From: Echiichthys vipera
Taxonomy: Eukaryota; Chordata; Actinopteri; Perciformes; Trachinidae
DNA: 64,000 nucleotides
Assembly: GCA_963691815.1 (NCBI GenBank)
Contig: OY829650.1
Span: forward strand, 26,859,195-26,923,194
Direction: 5' to 3'
Part shown: piece by piece, positions 12,772 through 26,066 of the stretch
Layout of the letters: every line of letters begins with the position of its first letter
Position numbering within the stretch: position 1 is the first letter of the stretch
Notes under the pieces: generated by a model
Told to the model about the DNA's origin: nothing
The model's input: only the letters and a program-made list of their open reading frames with translations
Databases searched by the model: none
Program-made: the position numbers and the translations under genes

Positions 12772-13330
12772 GTAAGTCTTCTCAATAAACTGTCTGGCTG
12801 CTGTCCTGCGTTATTCTTAATGTCCGTTGGCTTTGGATTTGGCTGCTGCTGCCTGCCTTTCAACCCCATTTTGGCAACGTTATACTTCAAAAGGATTTAA
12901 GCAGATGGCACTTTAACATCTACTGTATGTTGTAAGTCACTTTAAAAACAGACTTGACAAATTTGTTTGAAGATGATTCATTCATTTAGCAGCATTTTAA
13001 TAAAAAGTCACTCTAAATGACACAGTGTAACAGAATATAATGTAAGAGTCAATGTAACATATTAGCATTATATAGTATAATATGGGGCCTTTCGATATGG
13101 TAAAGGATATAAGCAGAGTGTGACTCTCATATTGACAATGGAGGTATCAATTTTTTTCCAGGGCGTAAAGGGAGCCCAGTACACTGCAGGTGTGCGCTTT
13201 AGTAAACGTCTCATAATCTGTATATTTAAAGCTAAATTAGGTAACTGTCTTTGAAAAATAGAATGGTTTGTCATATTTGCTTAAACTGTCACTATATTTT
13301 GACGGCACTATGAGTAGGCTGTAAAATGAT

Positions 13331-13660
13331 AAAGTTTGTGACCAGGTCGAGCCAAAACCAAACCCCGCTCACGAGCTGACCCGCCGGACAAAGTTTCTCA
13401 TTTTACAAAATATGTCTCTGAAAACTCTTTATGCAAGAAATAAGCAATACAGTAACAGATTCTTGATTCCTATTTGATCAGCACTGCCTAAGTTCAAAGT
13501 TGGATGGAGTTCAGAGCAATCGCCGACGCTGCATCATGACTCCTCGGCTTTAAATGGTTGTTGTAGGTCAGGCGTGATGGAAACTTACAGATGCCAGTAG
13601 GAGCACACAGAGAGGACTCTTGGAGCAGACAGTTTCAGAAAATATTAAACAAGTATATTT
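13331..13660. repeat. Dispersed repeat, copy 1 (related to 53780-54040)
   Basis: It shares with 53780-54040 the words 'ATATGT(C/T)TCTGAAAAC', 'CTTTATGCAAGA' and 'AGGAGCACACAGAGAGGACTC'. A 56-bp segment at its left (13338-13393) is in the opposite orientation to its counterpart in the other copy. The class is unknown; I see no coding potential. Confidence 0.6.
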
Positions 13661-16659
13661 ACTTTACTTCAAAGGTACAATTACCAACTTCAGCTTAAAC
13701 ATAATGTCTGCGGACTGTAGATGATGATAAATCTCAAGTCATAAATAATGGCTATTTTTGGCAAAAAGTCTGTACACACTGTGGAATCTCAAATCCATAT
13801 GGAGCTTTGTTTTTTCAGTAAACATTTCCAGTTTCTTAATAGATCCACGGATGATGTGTTACACCAGAGGGCTAGGAGTAGATAAACTTGTCTTAAAGGA
13901 CAGATGCTGATCCAAGTTGCCCCAGTCAGTTTTATAGTCAGTAATGCTTTGAAAGACAACATAGTGCTCTTAAACCAGCAGCATCCTCTTCATTTGAGTC
14001 AACAAAGCACAATAATTCATTATTTTCCATGTAGTTTATCTCACCAAGAGCACTGATGGACTGCTGGCTTCTGTCTCTCACTTTCCATCTGTGCTGTAGC
14101 TGAGGCTGTATTTATGAACCCTCTGTTTTCGAATCTGTCTCTGAGTAATCACCTGAGCCTGTAGAACACAAACTTGATCAATTTCAGTGTGCCAGAGTCA
14201 GCACAGGTAGCCTCACGGGCAGCAAACAGACAGGACTCCGCCATACGTCCAAAATATGAATCCATTGAGGCAACATTAAGCTGCCGGCTGGAAAATTGGC
14301 TGCACAGCACACAGTAATAGCCTCTGTCAGAGTGGAGTTTTAATATGCATGGAGATATTTGCAGCGTATGAATTTCTCATTCCTGTTTCAATGGTTCATG
14401 CTGTTGGTGAGTAAAAAATGGCTTGAGGTTTGAGGGTCCTCATAAGGTCAACTAAACACTGTGAAATCGATAAATTGTAACCTATCAACCCTAATTACTG
14501 TATCAGTATTTACTATACACTAGATGTTAGATGAGCGGTGGTATCAAAGTGAGCTTGCCGAAGGTCAATTAGTTTAGACTCTCTAGTTATCGGAGGTCTA
14601 AGTGGGAGAAATTAGTCATTTTTGCCTTAGCAGTTGTTGGAGTGCTTGTCAGCAAGGCACTGAATGCTCCATGAAAAGTAGCACCAATTTTCTCAGTATC
14701 ATAAATCAGTCAGACCACAGTGCACAGATGTCACACACCCACATTTTGCTTGGATCACAGAACATTTATCTTTCCAGTGATGTCTGTCCATAGAGGATAA
14801 ATGTTCATGAATCTAACAAAAAAGATCTTAAGATCAAATTAAAATTTTAGTCCACTGCAGTGCAAGCAGAATGCACTGGTAACAGATTGAAAAAAATTGA
14901 ATCATCTTAAAGTTAAAGGGGAACTTTTGTTTCAAAGTGACTAATGGGAACAGCATTTTTGTAATTGGTCCGGCACTGAGCAAGAGCACTCTAAATGAAC
15001 TGTGCTGCAATGTAATCACATGGGGTAAAAACGGGCATTAACGTACGTCCACTAAAAGTGCTTGTTTTTACCACTGACAGGCTCAGATTGTTATTAAAAG
15101 TAGAAAGATGGAGAGGTTGCTGTTATCCTACCATGTTTTTGTGTGTACTAATGCCACTCTACAATAGCATTAGCATTGCACTGCTCTGTCTGCAGCTCTC
15201 CACTCTTGGAGCAACATTTTTCTTCAAGGAAATGTGATTTGATAGGATTTCTTCTCCTCTTTGGCTGGCCCCTGTCAAACTGCAGAGCAGATGGTCCGCA
15301 AGGCAATCTGGAGTGTGAGGATCCATTTGTAGCACAACTAGACACAATTAGCTTGTCTGCATCCAAAGGAAACATTATAAAAGCTTTGCAAAGTGTAGCT
15401 CGGCATGTTACACAAACCACTGTTTATATTGACAGTCTTTTAGATAACATAAAGCTACGCTTTCAGTAAGGTTGCTCCAACACAGCAAACTCTCCCCTAC
15501 ACTCTCTCCAACTCCACACCACTGTCTTCCGGCAACAAGTCAACGCTTGATATTTCAGAACCAGATGTCAGAACATGACTTCTCCATCTTTCCATTATGT
15601 AGTCAGACACATAACAATCTGAGCTTGTCAGTGGCTAAAACAAGCACTTTTAGTGGAAAAACTGTATATTTACAATGCGCATTCACCCTTGATCGATTGA
15701 ACAGGGCATTTCAGAATGTTTGTAAACAACAGGCGTCAAGACACTTGCGGACGGCAGAACTTAAGCAGCTTCCACTGACCTGAAGCTGACCAGCTGGCTA
15801 CTGTAAACAGTGTTACACAGTTAAAAAGGAAAATGTGTTGTGTTTGGGGTTGAGCCACCTGATATACAGCAAAAGGTGTAGGGTTTTATCGATTTCATTC
15901 AGAAAAAAATCTGTGGGTGAGGAGGTTAAAGCGAGATGACATGGTCAAAAGTAGGAGTGCTGCAGAGAAGACCGACAGACTGCCTGGTGGAGGAGGAGCC
16001 TCTTCTAATGGGGCAGACTGGTAACAAACCTCCATCATCATGTTTGTGGAGACATTTCCTCACAGAGAACAGTTACGTGTATCCAGTCGGACAGTTTCTG
16101 GCTAAATCCTATCAAACTTTCTGTTTAACTTACAAATATAAATGGTGGTGTAATGTTTAGAGTTAATTTAATTTTGTTAAACTAAGTCTAATTTCTTATC
16201 TTTGTAACCATATATCATTTTAAAGGCCTAATTTATCTTTGGGTCAACACAAGGGGTCAAAAGGACGCCAACACCGATTAATTAGCCGTGTGCTCCTCTC
16301 AGCCCTAGTCAGAGTCGGACAAACCAAGTCAGAGTCGGACACACCGATCTCCTTTCCGCAAACAGTGAGATCATACTTCAGTCCTTCACAATAAAATGAC
16401 ATGCTTTAATAGCTCCAAAATATACCTAGAGTCTTAAAGTCATTTTTAAAGTAAACCACCACCAACGTGTTGACTCCTTTTTCTCATCAACGTCACTTTT
16501 GTTAACTAATGTCACATGTAAATGCCCATGTACAACAATGACATTTCACGTGTAGATTCTTAGAAGTGTGTAAATAAATTCTACTTCCACTTTGGTGCAG
16601 ATCACTCAGTGATTCAATCCATTTACTCTGGTTTAATGACACGGAAAGACTTGTTTACT

Positions 16660-17690
16660 AGACTTAGACATAGACTTAGGGATGACTCCCGCAAGGAAAT
16701 TGAATTTCCAGCAGCTTACAAAAAACACAAGGGAGGTATAAAGAAATACAGTATAGGATAACCAATAAACTCTTAGCTAAATAAATACAGAGAGTATAAA
16801 AAAACAATAAACAGTAAACAATAAACTCTTGGTTTAATATATATGGATAGATGTAACAATACATGTAAAAATAAAATGCACAGAAAATTAAATCAGATTA
16901 GTTAAATGTAGAGAAAATGAATAAAATCAAATATGTATGACTGTATATGACAGAAAAGAGCAGTGGTGGATAAGGTTATTGCACAAAAAAAGAAGATAAG
17001 TGTCCAGGTATGTAAGAGTATAGATTATTAATTGCACAGTGAGTGGCTCCCACTCCTTCCCTTCTGTCCTCTTTATTACCTCCTCCCCCCGAGTGAGGAG
17101 TTGTAGAGTGTGATGGCCAGTTTCATGCCGACCACAGAGCTGGCCCGCCTGATCAGTTTATCCAGTCTGGAGGTGTCCTTCTTGGATATGCTGTCCCCCC
17201 AGCTCACCACAGTGTAGAAGAGGACACTGGTGACCACAGACTGGTAAAACATCCACAGCAGTTATCTGCAGATGTTGAAGGACTGCAGTCTCCTCAGGAA
17301 GTCCAACCTGCTTTGTGTCTTCCTGTACAGGTGGCTGGTGTGTGTTCTCCAGTCCCGTTTATTGTCCAGGCACAGCTCGAGGTATTTGTATGAGTCCACA
17401 GTCTCCACCCCAGCTCCCTCTAGCAGGACTGGTTGTGGTCTTGGTCTGGACCTCCCAAAATCAATGAGCAGCTCCTTGGTCTTGGAGATGTTGAGCTGTA
17501 GGTGGTTAGTGTGGCACCACAGAGCAAAGTCCCCCAACCAAACTCTGATACTCCTCCTCTCTGTCACCCCTGATACATCCCACGATGACTGGGTCATCAG
17601 CGTACTTCTGTATGTGACTCAGCTCCGAGTTGTAGCAGAAGTCCGAGGTGTACAGGGTGAGGAACATTAGTGTTGTGACGTCATGGTGAA
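16660..17690 (-). mobile_element. 3' end of a dead non-LTR retrotransposon (LINE)
   Basis: On the minus strand this reads as the end of a reverse transcriptase ORF. It contains the catalytic motif KYADD, then HLQLNISKTKELLIDFGRSR, VDSYKYLELCLDNK, RLDFLRRLQSFNICR, LLWMFYQSVVTSVLFYTVV, and a final LYNSSLGGRR, followed by a 3'UTR of about 400 bp ending in a CTAAGTC-type repeat near 16665. The copy is 5'-truncated near 17690. It is inactive: one extra G after EEYQSLV shifts the frame, and the normal Lys codon after NICR is TAA. The clade is not determined (L2/CR1/Rex-like). Confidence 0.8.
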
Positions 17691-18654
17691 ATGTCGTATT
17701 GCAAACTGTTTAGATTCTTGCATTATCTCTCTCATGGAAAAATGGGCTCCATCTTGAAAATACCTTTAAGACAGGGACCTAAAGCTGTACATGGCATCAT
17801 TATGCTTCCTGTTTCAGTCCCATAAAACATGGCAATTGTAACACTGAAACAGGAAACATGTTCATCTCAAATTGAAATGAGAAAAACTATTGTTTTACAC
17901 TTTTAGTACATTTTTTGCAGTACTTAGGCTTAGATTGTCAACATGGTTTTTAAATACCTGGAACACTGATATTCTCATATTTTCAGTCATACACAGATAT
18001 TTGCATGTGTTGAGAAAACCTATGGTCATACAGTCAAAAACACAAAAGGATTTCCAGCTGGATTTTTAAAATCAAAAGACATGCAGACAATTGATGTACA
18101 AGGGTTTTATCACACACCATCAAACATCCTTACCTGTCTTGTGGTTTTTTTTTCTTCCCCAAGAGTCGTTAAAAGCTCCTGTTTGTCTTCCACCAACTTC
18201 TTTTCCCCAGTCCCGCTTCACAGCCTCCACATTCTGCACATTCAACACTTCTGCCTCACAGTATTTAAAGAGGCAATTTACTGTATTTGTCCATGGCCAT
18301 TAAAAAGCTTGCAGCAGTGACCGAGCTCTCACACTGCTGGAGGTATGGAATCAGTCAGCTGGTGTGTTTTTGTAAATGTCTCATCTCTCAGGAGATGCTT
18401 GTTGCCTTTAGGGATTTATAAAGTCTCCAGTCTGTTTTTGACTATATAGATAACGCCTCAAGATTCAGTATTCATGTACAGCAGGTAGTTATTCAGCTAT
18501 GGAGAAAAGAGGGGCAGCTTTGTAGTGTGAGCTTTTTGACAAATCCTTTGCATCACTGCAAATTTAGTCGCTTAAATTATGTTTTGTTTCTGCACCTGTG
18601 GTGCTCTAGAGTTGGCCATACTTACAGAAGGAAGAGGAGCTAAATTTGCTATGT

Positions 18655-19855
18655 CCATTTAAATATCACTTAGGCGTAAGGTTGATAGTCCTGGAAACAA
18701 ATTCCCAAGATGTCCCGTTGATCATGAACGTGAATGAACTTCCTGCCAAGCCTGGCTGCAGAGCAGAGCCTCTGTTCTGATCTAGTCCACAGCCCAAACC
18801 AGGAGCAGTGCTGTCACTAAACGGACTGGATGTGTCCTGCTGTAAGCAGGGACGTCCCTGAAAAAGACGTTGCTTGGACGGCAGCTTGTGTTGCTCCAAA
18901 CTGTACCTTTCAGCATTAATGGTGCCTTCACAGATGTGAAAGTTACCCATAATGCCATGGGCACTAACACACCCCCACACCATCACAGATGCTGGCTTTT
19001 GAACTTTGAGCTGAGAACAAACTGGATGGTCCTTGATTTCCAAAAACAATTGTAATGTGGACTCGTCAGACCACAGCCCACTTTTCCACTTTGCGTCAGT
19101 CCGTCTCAGATGAGCTCGGGCTCAGAGAAGCTGCTGGTGTTTCTGGGTGTTGTTGATATTGTTGATAGAGTTTTCACTTGGACTTGTAGATGAGGCGTCG
19201 AACTGTGTTAACTGACAATGGTTTTCTGAAGTGTTCCTAAGCCCACGCGTTAATATCCTTTACAGAATGGTGTGGGTTTTTAATGCAGTGCCACCTGAGG
19301 GATCTAAGGTCACAGGCATTCATTGTTGGTTTTCAGCCTTGCTGCTGACGTGCAGAGATTTCTCCAGATTCTCTGAACCTTTTGATGATGTTATGGACTG
19401 AAGATGAATACATTTCTTGCAATTGTACATTGAGAAACATTGTTCTTAAACTGTTGAACTATTTGCTTAAACAGTTGTTCACAAAGTGGTGAAACCCGCC
19501 CCATCCTTGCTTGTGAACGACTGAGCCTTTCCAGTGATGCTTCTTTACCCAATCATGACACTCACGTGTTTCCAATGAACCTGTTCACCTGTGGAATGTT
19601 CCAAACAGGCCATTCTTTGATCATTCCTCAACTTTCCCAGTCTTTTGTTGCCCCTGTCCCAGCTTTCTTGGAACTTGTTGCAGGCATCAAATTCAAAATG
19701 AGTGAATATTTATAAGTTTATCAGTTTGACCATTAAATATCTTGTCTTTGTAGTGTATTCACTTGAATATAAGGTGGAAAGGATCTGCAAATCATTGTTT
19801 CCTGTTTGTATTTACATTTTACACAATGTCCCAACTTCATGTGAATTGGGGTTGC
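18655..19855 (-). mobile_element. Tc1/mariner fossil, ISRm11-like, copy 1
   Basis: Minus-strand transposase remnants include KPASVMVWGCVSAHGIMGN, HICEGTINAERYSLEQH and LPSKQRLFQGRPCL, a typical core of an IS630/Tc1/mariner DDE transposase. The right edge ends in a TIR-like sequence, AACTTCATGTGAATTGGGGT. The matching left end is absent, so the copy is truncated, and the frame is broken. A related copy in the same orientation lies at 51525-52619. The ISRm11 assignment rests on recall of the fish repeat family. Confidence 0.75.
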
Positions 19856-20325
19856 AAATGTGTAACATGGTTGATGCAGTGCCATACAGCCCTTTTGTGG
19901 TTTGTTTCAGAAATGCACTGACCATGCTTCATTATATGAGTGTGTCTTTTGTTCCATCTGAGAGTCCAAATGTAAATTTAAAAGTAGGCAGTTTACATTT
20001 ATGCGAATGTGGTTACTGTATGGTGCAGGCAGGGTGTAGAAAAGAAAGCAGTGCAGGAGAATGGCTCTCCCCTGACCAAATGCAAGGACAAAGTAAAGGT
20101 ATCAAAAATTCCCTGTCTAATCTGGTTTCTGGTTTGTTCTCTCCAACTCTCCAATTTAGGTGATGTGAAGTTTAACTTAATCTCTATTTCAAAGCCTCTG
20201 TCTGTATATACCTTTTGAGAAAAAGATTAAAATATTTTTTCATGATATGCAATGGTGGACAGAAAGATGTTAATGAATGACCTCTTGATTGTTCAGATTG
20301 ATGATATACTGTAGCAGGCACTCTT

Positions 20326-20799
20326 CCTTGTTTGTTTGTTTGTTTGTTTATTTGGATCCCCTTTAGCTAGAAGCTATTCTTCCAGGGGTCCTGCAGTTTT
20401 ACGTTGTGACAATACAATTTACACAATCACCTCAAACACAATACTCAAACATTAAACATTACATCACATTACACAAAATACAACTCTAATAGTGTCAGAA
20501 TTATAAATTATGCAATTAAACAAAAAAACACAAAACAGACATTACACGACTGAATGAATCTTAATCAAAATAATTAGTGATAAGAAAAGCACATGCAACC
20601 AACTCACTACAAGAACTAGCATTAGATACTGACGTTTTGATAAAGATAATATTCTTTAAGGGAGTTTGTTTAATATTATCTGGGAGTAAGTTCCATTCAC
20701 ACATTGACTTGATTTGGTTTTCGCTTTAGGTAAAATAAAACAACCTTCAACTGCACTGTTTGATAATGATGTGTATCTCTAATAAAAAGTTTTCTATAC
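20326..20799 (-). mobile_element. LINE 3'UTR, interrupted by an LTR-like insertion
   Basis: The 3' end of a minus-strand non-LTR element. Its tail reads (CAAA)n on the minus strand (20328-20351 as GTTT units), followed on the plus strand by GGATCCCCTTTAGC and CTATTCTTCCAGGGGTCC. The same 3' signature occurs in the LINE fragment at 39835-40466. The element continues on the far side of the insertion at 21226. Confidence 0.65.
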
Positions 20800-21220
20800 T
20801 GTAACGGGTGGTGTATGGACCCGATTGCAGTACAAAGTACTCATAAACGGTGGTAAAGTTCAACGGTTTACTCAGACTCAGGCAGACAGGCAAACAGTTT
20901 AGAAAACGGCAAACAGGAATCAGGAGAGGAGAGGCTAAACTCTTGGTCAGGGACAGAAGGCTGGGTCGATTTACCAGGATGCAGACAAAGCAGGGACAGG
21001 CAGAAGAACGCTGGAAAGTCTTGCATGGCATAGAACAATCTGGCAAAGGAGTGAGTATGGAGCAAGTGATTCTATGCTGGGCTGATTGCATGTGATAAGA
21101 GGCAGCTGTGTGCACAGGTGAGTAGAGTGAACTGACGAGGTGGGTGTGGCTGACAGGCTGAGTGGGGCAGAGGCAGGAGTAATGGAAAACTACTGAGGGC
21201 TTGATGACTGAACTGTGACA
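20800..21220. mobile_element. Solo-LTR-like insertion nested in a LINE
   Basis: The 421-bp block starts TGTAAC and ends GTGACA (TG...CA with short inverted termini). It is flanked by a 5-bp direct repeat TATAC at 20795-20799 and 21221-21225. TG...CA ends plus a 5-bp target duplication are the hallmarks of an LTR retrotransposon integration. There is no gag/pol, so it looks like a solo LTR left by recombination. Frames inside it are fortuitous. It interrupts a LINE, so it is the younger insertion. Confidence 0.65.
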
Positions 21221-21950
21221 TATACACAGTAACAGGTGTCTTAGTTGTTATGACATTTTGTAAGAAAACCATTAGTGAATACACATCTATTTTTAACTTT
21301 TAACCAGGAAAGGCTTTCATGCATTTTACTGACATTTGACCTGGACCCACATGAGAGAGCTATACATGCAGCTTTATTCTGTATCAGTTGTAGTTTTTTA
21401 ATATTACTTTTTGAAATTCCGGACAAAACCACAGAACAGTAATCCAGATGTGAAAAAACAGAGCCTGAATTACTTTTTTAACTATTTGTGGTTTTAATTT
21501 TTTTGCACACCTTTTAATAACTGACATTGTTGCCCGTTTCAGTTTGTCACAGGACAATCTATTAGCAATGATAACCCCCAATAGTTCAGCCTCTCCTTGT
21601 TCTACCAAAGTTTGATTTATACTAAGTTCAAGTTTTGGTTTGGAACGTGAAGAATAATTGGTTTCAGCCACAAAACTAATGGTTTCAGATACATTTAAAA
21701 TAATTGTGTTACTACTGATCCAGTCTACTACTAACTGTAACTCTCTATATATATTTAGCATAAACAAATTTTGGGGATTTAAATACCAAATTACACTGGA
21801 ATCATCAGCGAACATTGAAATACTTGCTTTATCTAGTACAGAGGGAAGATCGTTAGTAAAGATAGCAGTTGATTGTGCTTTCTTAGTCATTTTGTTACCG
21901 AGTGATGTTGGTACTTTAAACCAGGCCAAGAGTCTGACCAGTGACCTTAC
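21221..21950 (-). mobile_element. LINE reverse transcriptase remnant (5' part)
   Basis: Minus-strand translation gives FTNDLPSVLDKASISMFADD (FADD is the RT catalytic motif) and continues to LELSINQTLVEQGEAELLGV and, in a second frame, ISKSNIKKLQLIQNKAACIA. The order and spacing fit the end of an RT domain of the Rex1-like type. The sequence is frameshifted and 5'-truncated near 21950. It belongs with 20326-20799. Confidence 0.75.
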
Positions 21951-24900
21951 TTAAGTGCATTAAGGGACACTTACTTATTTTGGCTTCATGCAAATCAAAT
22001 ATTAACTACAGTTTCTGTGAACCTCAGAACAGGTAGACATTAACCAGCATGTAGATGACCTAAACAATGGTAACAGCAGGACAGAAATGCATTTTAGAAA
22101 CATATATGATTGAGAACTAACTTCACCAAATATATTGTACACCAGGGGAAGTTTCCAGAGGGTTTACTGTATAAACAGTATACAGACCTAGTTAGTTATA
22201 ATGGTTGTATACTGGTGTCCCAGTGTAGGAGTGTTGGAGTGTAACATAAGAAATGGAAACAGACAGTAAAGTGGTGTTGGGGAGAGCTCCAGTCTGACTC
22301 TGACAGGAGACTGTAGGAGTCAGCATAATGTTCAAGCCAGTCAAGTAGCATCAAGACACTCCACCACATGTTGAGCTGAGTCTGTATCCACAGCGGTATT
22401 CCAGAGTGAATTTTAGGCAGACTTCTCAATAAAGAAGTCATGGAGACAGGCTATGCAGTAAAAACTAAAATAGGCTATTTTATTAAAGGTCTAGTGAAAG
22501 GGCAGCTTAAGAAACCCTTCCCAGTCTGCACTCCGGCTCTTCTTTCACTAAGCATGCTGAGTTGGACCAGATGGCAGTGAGCCTGCAGGGAGGTGGGGGT
22601 CTGCTCAGCCTAACAGTACTGAGCTAAGTACCTGAAGGAGAGAGGGATAAGGAACAGGGAGGCTGAAGGGCACCAGCATTAGGCAGCTTGTTTTCCAACT
22701 GCATGGGCATATACAGGTAGTTTACAGTTCCCACTTGTTAGATTTTGTGCTTGGGCTCTGAAAATCGTATCCAAACCTAGCACGTGTCCAAGAGGCTTGG
22801 CTACCTATTAGACTGGTTCTGGAAGTGAAGCTACTGGTTGTGAAGTTGTTACCAGTTGCCGTATGTGTTGATTGCCTGCAGTGCACAGGCAGTCACACTA
22901 ACTTGCAACCCATAACTTGTCTTAGCAGGTGTTTGGAGAGCTGTCCAGGGTGCTGACTGTTTTTCCGCCTCTCTTCAGTCCCACTGGGACACCACTACAA
23001 CTAAAGTCATTGAAGATGCTGGTACTAGGAGCTGAATGTGGAATACATTTGTTTTCAGATCTGAACCAGTCCTAACCAGAGACCAAAATAAAATGTATTA
23101 TTATTATATGTATAATTGGCTCTATAAATGGCTCTGCTCACATTGCCTCGACTAAATGTTTTGGTTACACTGGGCTACTTTTCTCTGTTCATACTAAAGT
23201 ATCCCCTCATTTAGGCAGGATTCTAAGCTGATCGGCATAGTGACGCAGTATGAAACTGCCATGACCTCATCTTCAACATGACTGCGAATCTTGTCCCTTT
23301 TATCCACGACCAAACAGAGGAACATCTGCACTTTGTCAATTGTACAGCATACTGTAGGTCAACGTTCTGTATGCTGTAGTTTGCAGGCTGCCAATCTTTA
23401 AAGTCTTGGGGGAGTGAATAAAAGAATTGTGGCCCGTATTGATGGTAACTTGACTATTTAAAAATTGCAGCTTTGTGCAGGAATTCCCGTGTCACACTAG
23501 TGATGATTCTCTTCTCGCACAACTTTTACTAAAGGAAATGGGAAATAACCATTCTAATGTGTAACAACGTGAGCTGAACGGGATTGGACTGGATTGCTAA
23601 CTGGAAACGAGGGCAGGTAAAATGTGTTCGCTTCTTGTGTTACAGTTGAGTTCTAGCACGTGCCAGCTGTGTCTCAGTTGATGCAAAGCATTGTATCCAA
23701 AAGGTCAAGTAGAATGTGATAGTAAGTTACATAATGCAATTAAACAGGCATTCAAGCATATATAGTCATGGACACACACAATAAACACATGCCCTCATAA
23801 ACATTTAACATTGCAGGGCATAATTAGCATACACAATTAACAAACTGCCACTAAGCCACTCGCTTTGGCGTTTTTATTACTCCTGTCCTTCTGGTAGAAA
23901 TAATGCTGTTCCAAATGTCAGATTTTGAGTTGGAAAGCAGCTCAATTTTAATGTGCCATGAGACTTGATACATATGTGCATGTGCATGAAAAGGATTGAG
24001 TCATTTGGATATATAAACCTAGTCTCTTTTGTTATTCTGCTCCAACACACTCCAGACACAGGAAAGTACTCAATAAAGGCCTGAGTCACTGATAGATTTA
24101 TTCATGAGATGCTTAATGCAGAGGAACTAATCTGTATGCCTCTCATGTGTGTTTGTAAGCATTTGTGTGTGTGTGCATCCTGGTAGATGTTATCTGTAAA
24201 ACAAAATGTTGTATTGTTATAAATGATGATTTGGTCATCATGGTTTTTATTTGCTCCGGACCAGCTGTTTGGGGAAGCAGTGACATACTCGTTTGATGCA
24301 GGTCGCAGACTCTGACCCTTTATTATCTACAATAGGTGCTTAGTGCAGTCAGAACACTGTTTTTTTATTCACTGTTTTATGAGACAGTCCATAATTAACG
24401 CTCCACTTATGTTTTGTTGTTCCAAATCAAGTGCCAGTGATTGTTCCCGAGTGGCAGCTGTGTAGCAGATATTGAGATGATTGATGGACTTGTGTCTTAA
24501 TGACACTTTTGGTTAAATTTGGCAAAAATGCTGTTAGAGCGTTGCTTGTTCCCCGAAAAGACACTCAATAGCAATTCTTTTCTACTCAGTTAAGATGGAT
24601 TTTTTCCCTTTGAAACAAAATTATGTTGCGTTCTGCCTCATCTTCTGTGGCATTGTTTTATGTACTCTGTCAAAGACTGTGTTGCATTGAAGTATTGAGT
24701 TTAAATTTTGCATATATCTTAATTTTGCCATTGCTGTTGCATCCAACACAGAGATGCAGTGTATGTCCTCTGTATGTCCCTTAAAAGACTGCTTCCCAGG
24801 AAGGATGGAGGTAAACCATCTACTCCACATTCCAGTCTCAAATTATCCAGTGCTCAGCAGTGTGCTCATGCATGTCATGCAGTCGTAGTGTTCCTCAGTG

Positions 24901-25039
24901 AAGTGACATTACACTCGTCTATATAGAAACACTAGATGCCTGCCAGTTTCTCCCTCTTTTCTTGCCATATACCCTTTCCTGTCTGAAGTTTTTTTTTTTT
25001 TCACTAAAAGCAGATAAGACACAAAGCACATTCAATATA

Positions 25040-25718
25040 CACTGGAGATCTAAATAGAGAAAAAACTATTAATTCTTGATTTATTCTGAAATATTGTGTT
25101 TCTTATCATTCAGAATGTATGTATGTACTAGCATGATTTTAAAATAACGAAGGCACTTCAACAAAAAACCTTTATTTTGTGAGAAAATCAGTGATCAGAA
25201 TTAGAGAACAGTGTTGATTGTGTCAGAAGAGAAGATTCAAACATGTTTTCTTCTATAGGATTCAAAACTGAACAGGAAGTGTAGAGGCCACAGCTTTGAA
25301 TGACTTCAGCACATCTGCGCCCACAGGACATCACTAGTTTCTCACACTGCTCTGGTTTGATCTGTGTCCATTCTGACTCAGTCTCATCCACAGTTCAGTA
25401 ACTGTAGTGGGTATATTAGCCATTACTTTGTTGCCAAGAATTTTCCAGAGATTCTCTATGAGGATTAGATCTGGACTCTGACACTTCCTCCTCCAAATTT
25501 AACTGACTTCTTTAGACACTTTGGGTTCAGTCGTTCCCCAGTCCGACGCCACTATTTTTTTTTTCACAAAATAAAGTGCCTTGTTAATTAAAAAAAAGCT
25601 AGTACAACAGTGGTATAGACACAGCAGATATTTTATCACATTTTGAAAAATAACACTATTTCAGAATAAATCAGGTATTTATAATCTCTAATTTTCTCTC
25701 TAATTTTGATCTCTAGTG
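25040..25718 (-). mobile_element. Tc1-like deletion derivative with long TIRs, copy A
   Basis: A 679-bp element flanked by TA on both sides. The ends are inverted copies (starts CACTGGAGATC, ends GATCTCTAGTG), and similarity extends roughly 150-170 bp inward. The centre keeps only the C-terminus of a Tc1 transposase on the minus strand: WTQIKPEQCEKLVMSCGRRC, then AEVIQSCG. The DDE core is deleted, so the element is non-autonomous. A second copy in inverted orientation is at about 27810-28379. Confidence 0.8.
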
Positions 25719-25984
25719 TAAATGTAAGCTGAATTCCGAATCACATACTTTTCACTTGCAGTTGCCCTTACATACCCTTACAAGTATGCACTGTCACATG
25801 CAGTATGCATACCATTGATATATACTACATCTTCACAACATGCAGCTTGAACTTTGACTCTCTGACTCCTCACAACCTGGTATTTTTGGCATACCGCATT
25901 TATTAGTTTGTATTGCTGCATACTAAATCTTTTCCTGGCATACTAATAGTATGGTAATATGCGTATTAGAAGGCAGGGGAATTA

Positions 25985-25987
<3 letters not shown>

Positions 25988-26063
<76 letters not shown>
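25988..26063. repeat. (TA)38 microsatellite
   Basis: An uninterrupted TA dinucleotide run of 76 bp. Confidence 0.95.

Positions 26064-26066
<3 letters not shown>

Noticed and set aside
15176..15783. Two overlapping or adjacent open frames of about 100 codons in intron 2
   Set aside because: No domain or family resemblance, no splice logic, and composition like the surrounding intron.
19702..20163. 153-codon plus-strand frame
   Set aside because: It begins inside the right end of the ISRm11-like fossil and runs into unique DNA; a chance frame with no recognisable motif.
20747..21115. 122-codon minus-strand frame
   Set aside because: It lies across the solo-LTR-like insertion; its serine/leucine/cysteine-rich translation is a by-product of the LTR.
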